A DNA stretch of 64,000 nucleotides from Vitrella brassicaformis (Eukaryota > Sar > Vitrellaceae). Positions 22,974 through 32,855 of this stretch are shown one piece after another. A model generated the notes under the pieces. The model did not search any database. It had not been told where the DNA came from and worked only from the letters and a program-made list of their open reading frames with translations. The position numbers and the translations under genes are program-made. Position 1 is the first letter of the stretch. Each line of letters begins with the position of its first letter. The stretch spans positions 81,096 through 145,095 of the forward strand of contig CDMY01000447.1 of the NCBI GenBank assembly GCA_001179505.1. The letters are read 5' to 3'.

Positions 22974-23271
22974 GCCAGTGCGGTGTGTGGCCGTCCATGC
23001 ATGTGCGCTGCCTGCGTCTGAGGTGGTGAGCATATTCGGATCGCAATCGCATCGCATCGCAATTCATGCGACACGTGATGAACAGTTGAGTGAAGGAGAA
23101 TGCAACCCGTCAGTCGTCAGTCAGGTCATGAGTTCCGTCCGTCCGCACGCACAGAGAGACAGAGGAAGGGAAGGCAGCAAGATATCGACACAGTGTGATC
23201 TCATCACGGGAGCTCTACACACGAAACACTAGGAAGGCATCGAGCCGACGCAGCACTGGGTAGCTCAGCGC

Positions 23272-24421
23272 TCACAGGATGTCCCCCTCACTCCTCAGAT
23301 ACTCACCCACATCCGCCTGCACACACGAGGCCAACATAAACGAACAACACGGAAGACCGACGGACAGATGCCTCTTCTCTGCTGCCCCTGTCCCTCACCT
23401 GATGGAAGACGATGATAGCTTCTGGGTCCGCCGATCTCATCTCGGCAACCGACCGTGCCGTCACCCCAAACCCTGACGAAACGACACCAGCAGCCCACAC
23501 ACTCGTACACGTACGTGTATGTGTGTCCATCCATCCCTCCGTGCACATCCGTCTGGTCACCTAGAGGGATATCATTCTGCGAGAGGAGCACCACGCCGGT
23601 GTTCTTTGGGCAGTTCTCCGTGATGCGGGCAAGATGACGCTGACACCAGAGAGGCCAGTTTAGTTTGTGTTGTGGGTCTGTCTGTCTGTCTTCCCTCAAT
23701 CGCTCACCTTGACAATGTGGTTGCCGTAGACGAACGTCTGCTCCCCGCCCTGCTTCACCCACACCTTGTACTGAATGAAGACGAAATCGGAGGCGTATGA
23801 GATATACATTCGGCTAGCCACTAATGAGTGCCTGCCTGGTCCTGACCTTGGCGTATCTGGCGAGGTACTCGAGAGCCGTGATGGTGATGCGGAACTTGTG
23901 CGTCTTCGTGAACTTGCCGATGCACGTACCGCACGACAACTGCACTCACACACACAGACACACACACACACAGATCAACACACATAAGCCAACCACCGTG
24001 TTGTGTTGATTTCTTCCCTCCCCCTTCGCTCACGAGCTCCTTCCTCGGTACGCATGCCGCCATCTTCAACAACGACTCACTGATTGACAGCAGGACAGAC
24101 ACACACACCGAGAAGAGGACCAGATGAGAGAATTCATGTGACTGACCAGGCCAGCCAGACACCGCCCTCCCCTCGTCCCCCTTTCTTCTCACCTGCAGTA
24201 GTAGACTCTGTCTTTGTGTAGCCGGAACACATAGGTCTCGTCAGGCCGCTCCACCAGCTGCATCACGTTCTCACCGATGCTGCATCATCCACACACACAC
24301 AGACAGAAACCAGCCAAAACCGATGAGTCATTGTGGTGCCAGTGCATCCGTCGCTTCGTCCTCACTATTTGGCAAGCTTCTCGAAGACGGCAGTGGTCTC
24401 TTCTTGCGTCAGAGGCCGCAT
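23272..24421 (-). CDS. NIP7: 60S ribosome biogenesis factor NIP7
   Basis: Eight exons (24366-24421, 24193-24279, 24034-24079, 23847-23939, 23708-23770, 23561-23639, 23399-23472, 23272-23316) give exactly 180 residues, the usual NIP7 length. Seen: MRPLTQEET at the start, [73 protein letters not shown] and VFHQADVGEY. The C-terminal half is the PUA RNA-binding domain. NIP7 works in the nucleolus on pre-rRNA processing and 60S assembly. It is in excellent condition with no sign of decay. It lies next to the tandem unknown family but is not related to it. Confidence 0.97.
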
Positions 24422-24610
24422 CTCCGCTGATGTCGAGATGGTTGAATGGAATCGATGAAATCACGCAGATCTTGGAGAAGCCTTGAACTGTGTCGTGAAT
24501 GCTGTCGTTCACAGGGTGTTGAATGAGGATTCAGACTCTGAAGCTCGTGCTCTGTTTCACGCAGACACTAAACGAAAAAGGCGAGGCGAGGCAAGTAAAA
24601 AAGCGGAAGG

Positions 24611-26103
24611 ATGACTCGTTTCGACACTCACAGTCCCGTACGGAGGAAAGCCGACACGTCGGCCTCGGTAAGTGCACTGATGGATGGCGTCACGCAACAG
24701 TCGGGGCGCACAGAGCCTCGTGGGATGGCAATGTGCCGGCATGCATGGAGAAATGAACGAATACGCCTTTCTGCATCGTTGTCCGTGGTTGTATGTTCTC
24801 AGGCAACGATTGCGGCACCGCCCAAAGAGGAGGACGGTTGTTCTCTGCGGGCGACGCGTCGCATCACCGCGAGCACCACAGACGAGGACCCGTCGCCCTG
24901 TGCCCAGTCGCCGTTTCGGCTAAGCCCCCGGCAGTCGTTCGACATTGCCACTGGAGCCACCTCGCGTGCAGACGGCGTCGGCTTGGCCGGTCGCATCGCC
25001 ACGCCCCCCACAGACGCCCACACGGACGTCACGGCACACGCCAGGAAGCAGCGGGCGGCCGACACGACTGACGACAGCAATGCGGCCGCCAGGAAGCAGC
25101 GATCGGTCACAGGTAGTGCAGCTGGTCGGAGAAAGCGGCCCTCGCCGCCACAGACGGCCGATGGTGCTGCTGGTGCTGTTGGTGTTGAGAGGGGTCATGG
25201 CGGTGAGAATGCCGCGATGATCGGCCCAGGTGTCGGCATCCGCACAGGAGGTGAGAGGGAGAGAGAGGGAGGGAGGGAGGGAGGGAGGGAGGGAGGAGGA
25301 CCAACACGCGGACACGTATGTTGTGTGTTTGTCACTCGTTGATGTGTGCAGGTGGCCGAGGTGACCCTTTTGCTGCCTTGGCCGATGTGACGAGGACATC
25401 CGGCGGCACTAACGCCCCCCGCCCCCTTTGCTCACCCGCACCACAGGACGGCCCCAAGACACTCACACTCACCACAAACCACTCTGGCTACATGAATGAG
25501 GAGATGGAGCTTGTGGATGCGGTGGAACGTGTCGTATATCGCTACGCACTGGTTGCCATACAGTTCCTTGACAGGTGTGCACGCGCGTCATAACGCGCAT
25601 AGCACCTGACAACACGACACTCTCATTCACGCGCTCTTTGTCCGATGTGGTGTGTCGGTGTGCAGCAGCGAGGCCATGGAGGCGGCCCTTCGCCGCAGCC
25701 GGCATGTGTCGTTCCATCAGTCACCGTCATCGCCCCCTCTTGATGCGAATGGTGCATCATCGGCCACCATGCCGCGACGCGTTCCCGACCTGCTCCTCCC
25801 AGCCACACTCCCAGCTCAGTCACGACACCATCACCACCGTCAGCAGCAGCGAATCCCTCCTACAGCCGCCCCGCAGCCGCCCCATGCCATGGCCTTCGCC
25901 AAGACGCCTTTATTGCCGCTGAAGGCCAGTGGCGCCGAAGCTGCTATTGGTGTTGACAAGGGGGGCATCCGCAGAGGAGGTAAGTCGGGATGGAAGCCAG
26001 AGGGGATGTTTCATCTTCAGACACACACATCGATGGATTGATATGTTCTTTCTCTTCTTGTTCCTTTCTTCCAGGGCTGCCATGCCGTCGTACCCGCCAG
26101 TGA
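24611..26103 (+). CDS. Tandem-family protein A, unknown function (intact copy)
   Basis: Five exons (24611-24667, 24803-25250, 25352-25574, 25666-25979, 26075-26103) close in frame to 356 residues. Seen: a long Thr/Ser/Pro/Ala-rich, probably disordered N-terminal half (STTDEDPSP, GPGVGIRTGG); a short predicted-helical conserved block, EEMELVDAVERVVYRYAL followed by VAIQFLDR, then SSEAMEAALRRS; and a Ser/His/Pro-rich C-terminal part ending RRTRQ. I recognise no family. The conserved block recurs in copies B and C with the same phase-2 intron after FLDR, so the copies share an ancestor. A (GGGA)n run in intron 2 (25254-25293) is also present in modified form in copy C. Confidence 0.65.
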
Positions 26104-26593
26104 TGAGCAATTGTGCATAGTGATGTGTTGATTGCTTGAATGGTCGGTGTGATTTTTGGAGGGAATGATGCGTATAGGAAGCATTCATTGCATTCATTGC
26201 ATGAACGATGCTGTCCATGACCGATACCACTTGTACGTACGACAGGTGCATTGCAATGCATTGACAAGAGCCTTTTGCTTTTCCCTATGATGGCGGTGTT
26301 GCCTCGCGAGGCTTCTCTCGTCGCCCAGATCAGAATTCGCCTCTTCACGTGCGTGCACGGTTTTCCACGTGCACGGTTTTGTAGACAAGGGCCGCATCAG
26401 GAGGCACCATCACTTTCCACCGTGCCGGTCTTCTCTTGATGGCCTTCGCCTTTCCGTGCGCCTCAGATTTGGCGAGACTGCGAGACGGACCTCCCACAAA
26501 CCCTTATTTATTATTGCGTAATTCAGCACTGACCCGCCTCGGGCTGCCTCTGTACCACTATCCCATGACGTCGATACCACTGGTTGCAGCACG
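26104..26593. other. Spacer between tandem copies A and B
   Basis: The spacer holds a CATTCATTG repeat near 26180-26200 and a short stretch resembling the copy A coding sequence (ATGGCCTTCGCC at 26439). No complete gene is supported. Confidence 0.5.
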
Positions 26594-27719
26594 ATGAGGA
26601 CGGTGCTGTTGCCATTTTCCTGCAGTCCGCGCCACGGCGGCACGGCCGAGCCAGACCTGATGCGGCAGGCCATGTGCTCCAAACCGGCGCCGCCCGAAGA
26701 GCAGGCGTCGCATAACCACCAGCACCACAGACGGGGACCCCTCGCCGTACGCCCACTCGCCGTACGTCCAGTCGCCGTTTGGCACCAATGCCCTCGACCC
26801 CATACGCGACGCGTTGGCGTTGGACCTCAAGGCTGAGCTGGAGGTGGTGCATGCCGAAGAATGCGTGAGGTATCGGTATGCTCTGGTCGCGATAGAATTC
26901 ATCGACAGGTATTATAGGGCCTGACATACCACGACATGCCACGCCTCACATGCTCTTGTATCGTGCTGCGTGTCGGTGTGCAGCAGCGAGGCCATGCAGG
27001 AGGCCGCTCGCCGCAGCCAGGACGACAAACCAAACAGATGGCTGCAGCAGGTGAGTCCGTCATGAGCCGAGAAGATCCTTTTCGTCACTTTCACTCTCCC
27101 CCTCCCTTCCCTCCCCTCTCCTATGTGTGTGCAGATGGCAGAGCTGCAGAGTGAGAGGGACAGACTACAGCGGGAAAACGAAGGGCTACAACGTACGGAA
27201 GTGTGCACAATGGACAATCGATGGATGGCATTCTGCCCCCACCACATGTGTATATCTGATGCGGGCGGGGATGGGGGGATGCAGATGACAGGGCGGAGTT
27301 GCTGAGTGTGATTCGGGCATACGATAAGCACCTAAGGGCTGCCGCATACCTCTCGCACGATCACGAAGGCTTCAGACTCCCCACACGACCTGTAAGCCGA
27401 TAAGTGACCCACACAAGAAGACACAGACATGCATCTGTGGGCATGCAATTTCTACAGGTCAAGGCTTCGCCACCGCCCCCCACCATCGCTCCTGACGGCG
27501 CCCCGGCAGCCGAGCCGGCTCGACCGGCCAGTCCGGCTGGTGGCAGTGTGACTCTCCGACAAACGGCACACGCAGGCAAACAAAGAGGTGCGACTGCAGA
27601 CAGGGACAGCAAATGGAGGCACTCATTGATGTGTGTATGGATGTGTCCCGTCCGTGTTTGCGCGTACGGAAGGCCGAAGCGGGAAAAGGCGAAAGCGCCG
27701 TAGAAGGTCAGAACGATGA
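26594..27719 (+). CDS. Tandem-family protein B, coiled-coil variant (5' end uncertain)
   Basis: The 3' exons are clear: one ending at 26908, then 26984-27050, 27135-27192, 27285-27391, 27458-27587 and 27673-27719, joined in consistent phase. Seen: RYRYALVAIEFIDR plus SSEAMQEAARRS, the family block; a coiled coil MAELQSERDRLQRENEGLQ; a helical piece with VIRAYDKHLRAAAYLSHDHEG; a Pro/Ala-rich stretch; and a basic end GKRRKRRRRSER that looks like a nuclear signal. The first exon is a problem. The ATG at 26594 and its APPEEQ block sit in a different frame from the STTDGDPSP block that follows, and a gap of about 23 bases relative to copy A lies between them. Either an unrecognised intron or a real frameshift is present. 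The stop codon overlaps the ATG of copy C. Confidence 0.5.
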
Positions 27720-28890
27720 CCCAAGCTGTTTTCGACACTCACAATCCCGCACGAATGAAAGCCAACACGTCCTCCTCGGTAAGTGGTGCACTGATGGATC
27801 ACGTGACGCCGCAGTCGGGGCGGACAGGGCCTCATGGGATGGCCATGCGACATGCATGGAGAAACGAACGAATAGGCCTTTCTGCATCGTTGCTTGTGGT
27901 TGTATGGTTTCACAGCAGGCCTCTCTGCGGGTGACGAGTCATCACCGCGAGCACCACAGACGAGGACCCTTCCCCTTTTCCCATGTCGCCATTCCGTCTA
28001 AGCTCCCGGCAGTCGTCTGCCGTAGCCACTGGCGCGAGCGTGGCCTTACGTGCCATAGACGCCCACACGGACGTCACATCTCACCCCAGGAAGCAGCGTG
28101 AAGCCGACATGACCGCCAACAGGGACACGGCAGCCATCAGAGTGCCCGAGAAGGCCTCTGATGGGAACGTGACGGCCAGTGCAGCTGGTCGCAGGAAGGG
28201 ACCTTCACCACCAGAGACGGCCAATGGTGCTGCCGGTGCTGGTGGTGTTGGTGTGGGGAGAGGCCCTGGTGGTGAGTACGACGATACCGCGATGATGATC
28301 GGACCAGGCGTCGGCATCCGCACAGGAGGTGAGAGAGAGAGAGACAGGGAGAGGGAGAGGGAGAGGGAGAGGGAGGAGGACCAACACACACGCGGACACG
28401 TATGTTGTGTGTTTGTCACTCGTTGATGTGTGCAGGTGGCCGAGGTGACCCTTTGCTGCCTTGGCCGATGTGACGAGGACATCCGGCAGCACAGACGCCC
28501 CCCGCCCCCTCCACTCACCCGCACCACAGGACGGCCCCAAGACACTCACACTCACCACAAACCACTCTGGCTACATGAATGAGGAGATGGAGCTTGTGGA
28601 TGCGGTGGAACGTGTCGTATATCGCTACGCACTGGTTGCCATACAGTTCCTTGACAGGTGTGCACGCGCGTCATAACGCGCATAGCACCTGACAACACGA
28701 CACTCTCATTCACGCGTTCTTTGTCCGGTGTGGTGTGTCGGTGTGCAGCAGCGAGGCCATGGAGGCGGCCCTTCGCCGCAGCCGGCATGTGTCGTTCCAC
28801 CAGTCACCGTCATCGCCCCCTCTTGATGCGAATGGTGCATCATCGGCCACCATGCATTCCATGCTGTTGTGTGGGTCACTCAATCGTTGA
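27716..28890 (+). pseudogene. Tandem-family copy C, frameshifted duplicate of copy A
   Basis: Homology to copy A runs through exon 1 (27716-27778, TRFDTH-like start), the Thr/Pro-rich exon 2 (to about 28330), exon 3 (28435-28655) and the start of exon 4. From about 28398 to 28855 the DNA is nearly identical to 25316-25773, introns included. Exon 3 has one T fewer than copy A at its start (CCTTTG against CCTTTTG near 28450), which throws the frame into a TGA within a few codons. Exon 2 also has a TGA just upstream of the conserved STTDEDPSP block in the homologous frame. Exon 4 breaks off into unrelated sequence after SSATM. I read this as a recent duplicate now decaying, although an alternative splice form cannot be excluded. 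Confidence 0.6.
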
Positions 28891-29060
28891 TGTGTGCAGG
28901 GGGTCGTGATCCGTTTACTGGCCTGGGCCAAGGGATGAGGGCATCCGGGACAGAAGGCCCCCGCCCTCTCACCGCTTCCACAACACACCACGCCCCCACG
29001 ACACTCACACCCATCAGGCCCCCATTAACAATAACAATACCACCGTTGTTGTGGTAGTAC
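28885..29060 (+). pseudogene. Partial fourth copy of tandem-family exon 3
   Basis: After the intron-like GTTGATGTGTGCAG the frame reads GGRDPFTGLG, then GPRPLTAS, and the DNA further on resembles the CCCCACGACACTCACAC stretch of copy A exon 3. The conserved helical block is missing and the frame ends at a TAG near 29058. It is a fragment. Confidence 0.5.
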
Positions 29061-29110
29061 AAAGACAAAAGAAAGCATTCATTTGTTTTGTCTGTTGCCT
29101 TGCGTCTCAG

Positions 29111-29139
29111 ATCATCGCTGCCTGCATTTTATATTCGAT
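29111..29139 (+). repeat. Left copy of a direct repeat flanking the helicase locus
   Basis: The core TGCCTGCATTTTATAT, preceded by ATCATCGC, matches 32702-32730 (same core preceded by ATCGATCGT). The two copies bracket 3.6 kb that includes the degenerate helicase. Confidence 0.6.
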
Positions 29140-31790
29140 GGACCTTCAAGAAGCCTCCCGTCGAGTCCTCCGGCCCGCAGCCACACCGGCCAATACACTG
29201 TCACCGTCAAGGCGGGGACTCTTCATGATCGGGGCGTTGTGGAGCCCTCCGAGTGTCGGCCAGCGAGTGGATACGGAGCTCGGTCACAGAGTTGGAGCCA
29301 TCCTCGGATACAAAATTCGGTACCGAACGCGCCTTTCGCTGACAAAAAATCGACTTCGCCTCCCATGGCATCTGCTCCAGGCACGGCAGCAAAAGTAGCT
29401 GGCAGACCAAGATCTTATTCGCGACTACAGGGGTGGCGATCAGGTCAGCAGGCCGCCTGAGAGTCAAGCGCATCTTTGTGGCTTGTACCTCTTGAAATCA
29501 GGATGGCGCTGTCGGACAAGTTGCTGTCTGAACTCACCCACATCATGGTCGACGAGGTTCATGAAAGAAGTCAGCACACTGACTTTTTGCTCGCGTATCT
29601 GAAAGACGTCCTCAAGGTGACGACCAGACTTGCTGTCTATTTGTTAATGTCGTATGTGTCTCTTCCATCGTCAGCGCCGTGTCGAGCCTCTCCGAGTGGT
29701 GCTGTTGTCTGCGACGATTGATGAGGAGAAGTTCAGTGGATATTTTGACTTGTGGGCTGAATGAGATGCCATGTCTTGTGGTGCACAAATCTAGAGGTAC
29801 AATCACATCACCAATCGACTCATACTAATCGTTGTTTTCCATTTCCCCCGCGGCAACGCTCAGGACGTGATAGAGAAGACCGACTACTATTACACCTACC
29901 CATATGCGAGACACGACGCGCCTGTAGGTGTACGACCCCGCAAGAGATAATGTCAGGCGTTTGTGTTTGCAGAGATTCTGGAGCCGGGCGTCGACCGATG
30001 ACAGAGAGGAGCTACCCTGAGAGAGTCCTTTTGCAGCTATGCCGACGAAAGAAAGTAAGAATGTACGTTACGACAGAACCATGTCTCGTCGGTGTGTTGC
30101 CCGTCACATGACATCATCAACTACGGGCTGATCCGACGGCTGGTTGTGCACATCCGCACGACTATGCCCCCAACCGAAGCCGTCGTGATCTTCCTCTCGG
30201 GCGCCGACGAGATTAAGACGTGCCTCTACGAGCTGCGGCGTCTGGTTGATGACCGTCGGCCGCCCGAGTTCTTCCTTCTACCTCTTTACAGGCACCTTTC
30301 TTCAGATGATCAGAACATGGTTCTGGAGATGCCACCAGAGGGTACAAGAGAGAGAGAGAGAGAGAGAGGCAGATATATGACGTATATTGTTCCTTGATTC
30401 AGGGGTGAGGAAGATCGTACTCAGCACGAACATCGCTCAGACGTTGATTACGAGGGGCCCTCGTCCCGGCCCTCCCCTTTTCCCGCCGCGGAGCGTCTGC
30501 TGAAGCAGCCACATTGGCGCTCTTTCGACCGCTCCCTTCTGCCCTCCGGGGACCCCCTGCATCGCCCTCCTGGTGGTCCTCAAGCCAGTGACGATGGGCA
30601 GCTGTTTTGGTGGCCCTCAAGCCGCTCAACCGCCTCAAGCCGCTCAACCGCCTCAACCCCTCAACCCTCTGTATGTGCGCTTCATCTTGTCGGGGAAGCG
30701 CGACCTCAGCCGCCCGCCCCCCTACCGGCGGATTACCGGGATTATGATTGACGACGTTCGGTGAGAACGATTGGATGAAAGACAGAACATGCAGATGAAT
30801 ACAGAAAGAGGGATGAGTCATGAGGGTTGTTGTCAGGCACGTAGTCGATACGATGATGCACAAAACAATGTTCTTCGACAACAACACCCGGGTAAGGATA
30901 TAAATAGTACACAACCGAGCTGTTGTGCAGGTCCGGGAACTCACGACAATGACTATATCGCGAGCGGAAGTGAGCGGAAGCAGAGACGCACACTTCGGAT
31001 CAGTCAAGGAAAGGGACGAACAGGGCGGGTCGCTCCAGGTACGTGCTGGCGGCTAATTACTCGATCCGAGTTTGAGGACCTCGAGCCGAACGGCATGCCG
31101 GCCATTGAAGGGAGTCACTCGATGAGCTTGCCTTGCACATCCTCGCAATCACTGACAGGTCTGCCTTTACACACCACGGAAATGGACAAGAATGTCATGG
31201 TGTTTGTGTGAGTGCGTATAAGTTTAGTGGCGAGCCTTCTTCATTCTTCAACGAAATGATCGATCCACCTTACCCACACCGCATCGACGCATCGGACATT
31301 TCGGCCATTCAGGTCAGCAGGAGACGCAGAGACACAACAATATGCAGCACGCATGTCTTGCATGTACACAGCCCTTCAGCTCACAACCCTTGGTGCTCAC
31401 CTAGCCAGGCTGCCTGTCGACTTGAGAGCGGGAAGCTGCTTCTGATTCTCTGTGCGCTGGGCATCCCCAAATAGGTCAGCGAAGGGAAAAGATCGACTGT
31501 CAACGAGCTACGGTACAGATGTATGTATATCATGACAGGCCCACACCATCGCCGCGGCGCTGTCAGTCGAGAGTCTTTTCAAGGCGCCACTCGACAGAGA
31601 GGCAGAGGCGGACGCTGCGCGAGCCCATCTTTGTTTCAGAGACAACGCATCACGCCTGCATGTGTGTTCTCTGGATGCATCGTTTCTTCCTCTAAACGCA
31701 GGTGCCGACCTACATAGTCACCACCTGGCTGTCTGCAGAGATCCAGCTCCGTTAGCGGCAGCGGCTGGACTTCTTCCGTCAGCGAGCGAC
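29140..31790 (+). pseudogene. Degenerate DExH-box RNA helicase (DHX/PRP-type)
   Basis: Pieces of a DEAH/DExH helicase appear in order on the plus strand but not in one clean frame. Seen: QRVDTELGHRVGAILGYKIR (motif Ib region, near 29260); VACTS followed by a stop, then a shifted EIRMALSDKL; motif II in HIMVDEVHERS (29540); motif III in VVLLSATIDEEKF (29700); helicase-C with AVVIFLSGADEI and PLYRHLSSDDQ (30180-30320); motif V as VRKIVLSTNIAQT (30410); IMIDDVR plus HVVDTMMHKTMFFDNNTR; motif VI as QGKGRTGRVAPG (31010); and an HA2/OB-type piece with AAALSVESLFKAP (31555). I find no Walker A (GETGxGKS) upstream. About 280 bases interrupt motif V. The missing motif I, the frame breaks and the insertion favour a pseudogene. 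A heavily spliced divergent gene is the alternative. Confidence 0.6.
30447..30733. other. Insertion of about 280 bp within helicase motif V region, bounded by GATTAC
   Basis: The helicase sequence breaks after AQTLIT at GATTAC (30447) and resumes at GATTACCGGG (about 30730) with ITGIMIDDVR. The intervening DNA is GC-rich, encodes nothing helicase-like, lacks GT at its left edge, and contains a short tandem run of CCTCAAGCCGCTCAAC (30617-30665). The 6-base repeat at both ends looks like a target-site duplication, but an unusual intron cannot be excluded. Confidence 0.45.
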
Positions 31791-31849
31791 TCAAATTCAG
31801 ACACATGTATGTATGTATGTATGTATTGGTGTGTGTGTGCATTTAGGTG

Positions 31850-32521
31850 ACGAGTGCTCGCTCACTATGGCTGACGTGTGGAGTAAGCAGGCATGGGGCA
31901 TCCCACTCGTCATCGTCGATCGCATCACCTTCCCCGGTAAGCAACCGATCAAGGCGCACATGAAGTATGACTGTATGACTGTGTATTTGTGTATTTGTGT
32001 GTGTGTGCATGTGCTTCAGAAGTTCAGCTACGACGGCCACAACGCCCCACCAGTATCGAGCGCGCGTCACGTGGATTTGGCCGTGGCCGCTCCAGAAGGA
32101 GATCAACAGCGAGTGGACGCAATGGTCGACCGAAGCGACAAGCGAGGAGGTGGGCTGGGTGACTGACAGAGACAGACCCGACCCAGACAAAAACAACAAC
32201 ACATCCGCGCGTCATCGTATCCACTGCTTGGCTTGCTGGCTGCAGAGCAGCGAGGAGGGCGAGGCCGTGTTTAGCGACCGCAAGGAGTTCATCATGATCT
32301 TTGCGTGCAGCGAGTGAGCGGTCGAAACGAGACAGACAAGAAAGATGCCACCCAGATGCAGCCCACATGCACATGCCTTGTCTCCATCTTTGGTGGTGTC
32401 CACACAGGGCGTTTCGTTTCGACGTAGAGGTCAGGAGCACCTCTGGCGAGACCATCAGCGTCGGCAGCACCCCTTCCATGCACCCCCGGCAGCCCCGGTT
32501 GTTGGGCTGACGGCAGCACAT
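31850..32521 (+). other. Possible exons of an unrecognised gene downstream of the helicase
   Basis: Coding-like pieces with plausible splice sites: WSKQAWGIPLVIVDRITFPG (31880-31940), RVTWIWPWPLQKEINSEWTQ (32060-32130), SSEEGEAVFSDRKEFIMIF (32245-32316) and FRFDVEVRSTSGETISVGS (32412-32470), ending at TGA near 32510. Together they suggest a beta-rich domain with several Trp residues. I cannot name it or fix its start, and it may belong to the decayed locus. Confidence 0.35.
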
Positions 32522-32855
32522 CTCAAGAGACGGTGGACCTCAACCCGAAGGTGGAGGACGGGCAGACGCAACAATAAACCATCCACTTCCTGCACCGGCT
32601 GCACGGCTGTGACACTGCATAGGTGGCTGGAGGGGCCTGACGAGACGAAATAGTGTAGTGTAGTGAGATGGATGTAGCTACGGATGCAGCTGTAGTGCGA
32701 CATCGATCGTTGCCTGCATTTTATATCCAGACGTCTCTGTGTCTCTGTTGTCCCGTTACAATCGATAAAGTTGTTCGGTTACAATCATGCGTAATGGGCA
32801 CAAAAGTCTCACCACACACGCGTCCCCGCCGTCTGTCTGTCTGTCTGTCTGTATC
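32522..32855. other. Intergenic gap containing the right copy of the flanking repeat
   Basis: This lies between the helicase-side exons and the stop of the helical-repeat gene. It contains the direct repeat at 32702-32730 and a (CTGT)n run at 32833-32851. No gene is seen. Confidence 0.5.
32702..32730 (+). repeat. Right copy of a direct repeat flanking the helicase locus
   Basis: It shares the 16-base core TGCCTGCATTTTATAT with 29111-29139, in the same orientation. Confidence 0.6.
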
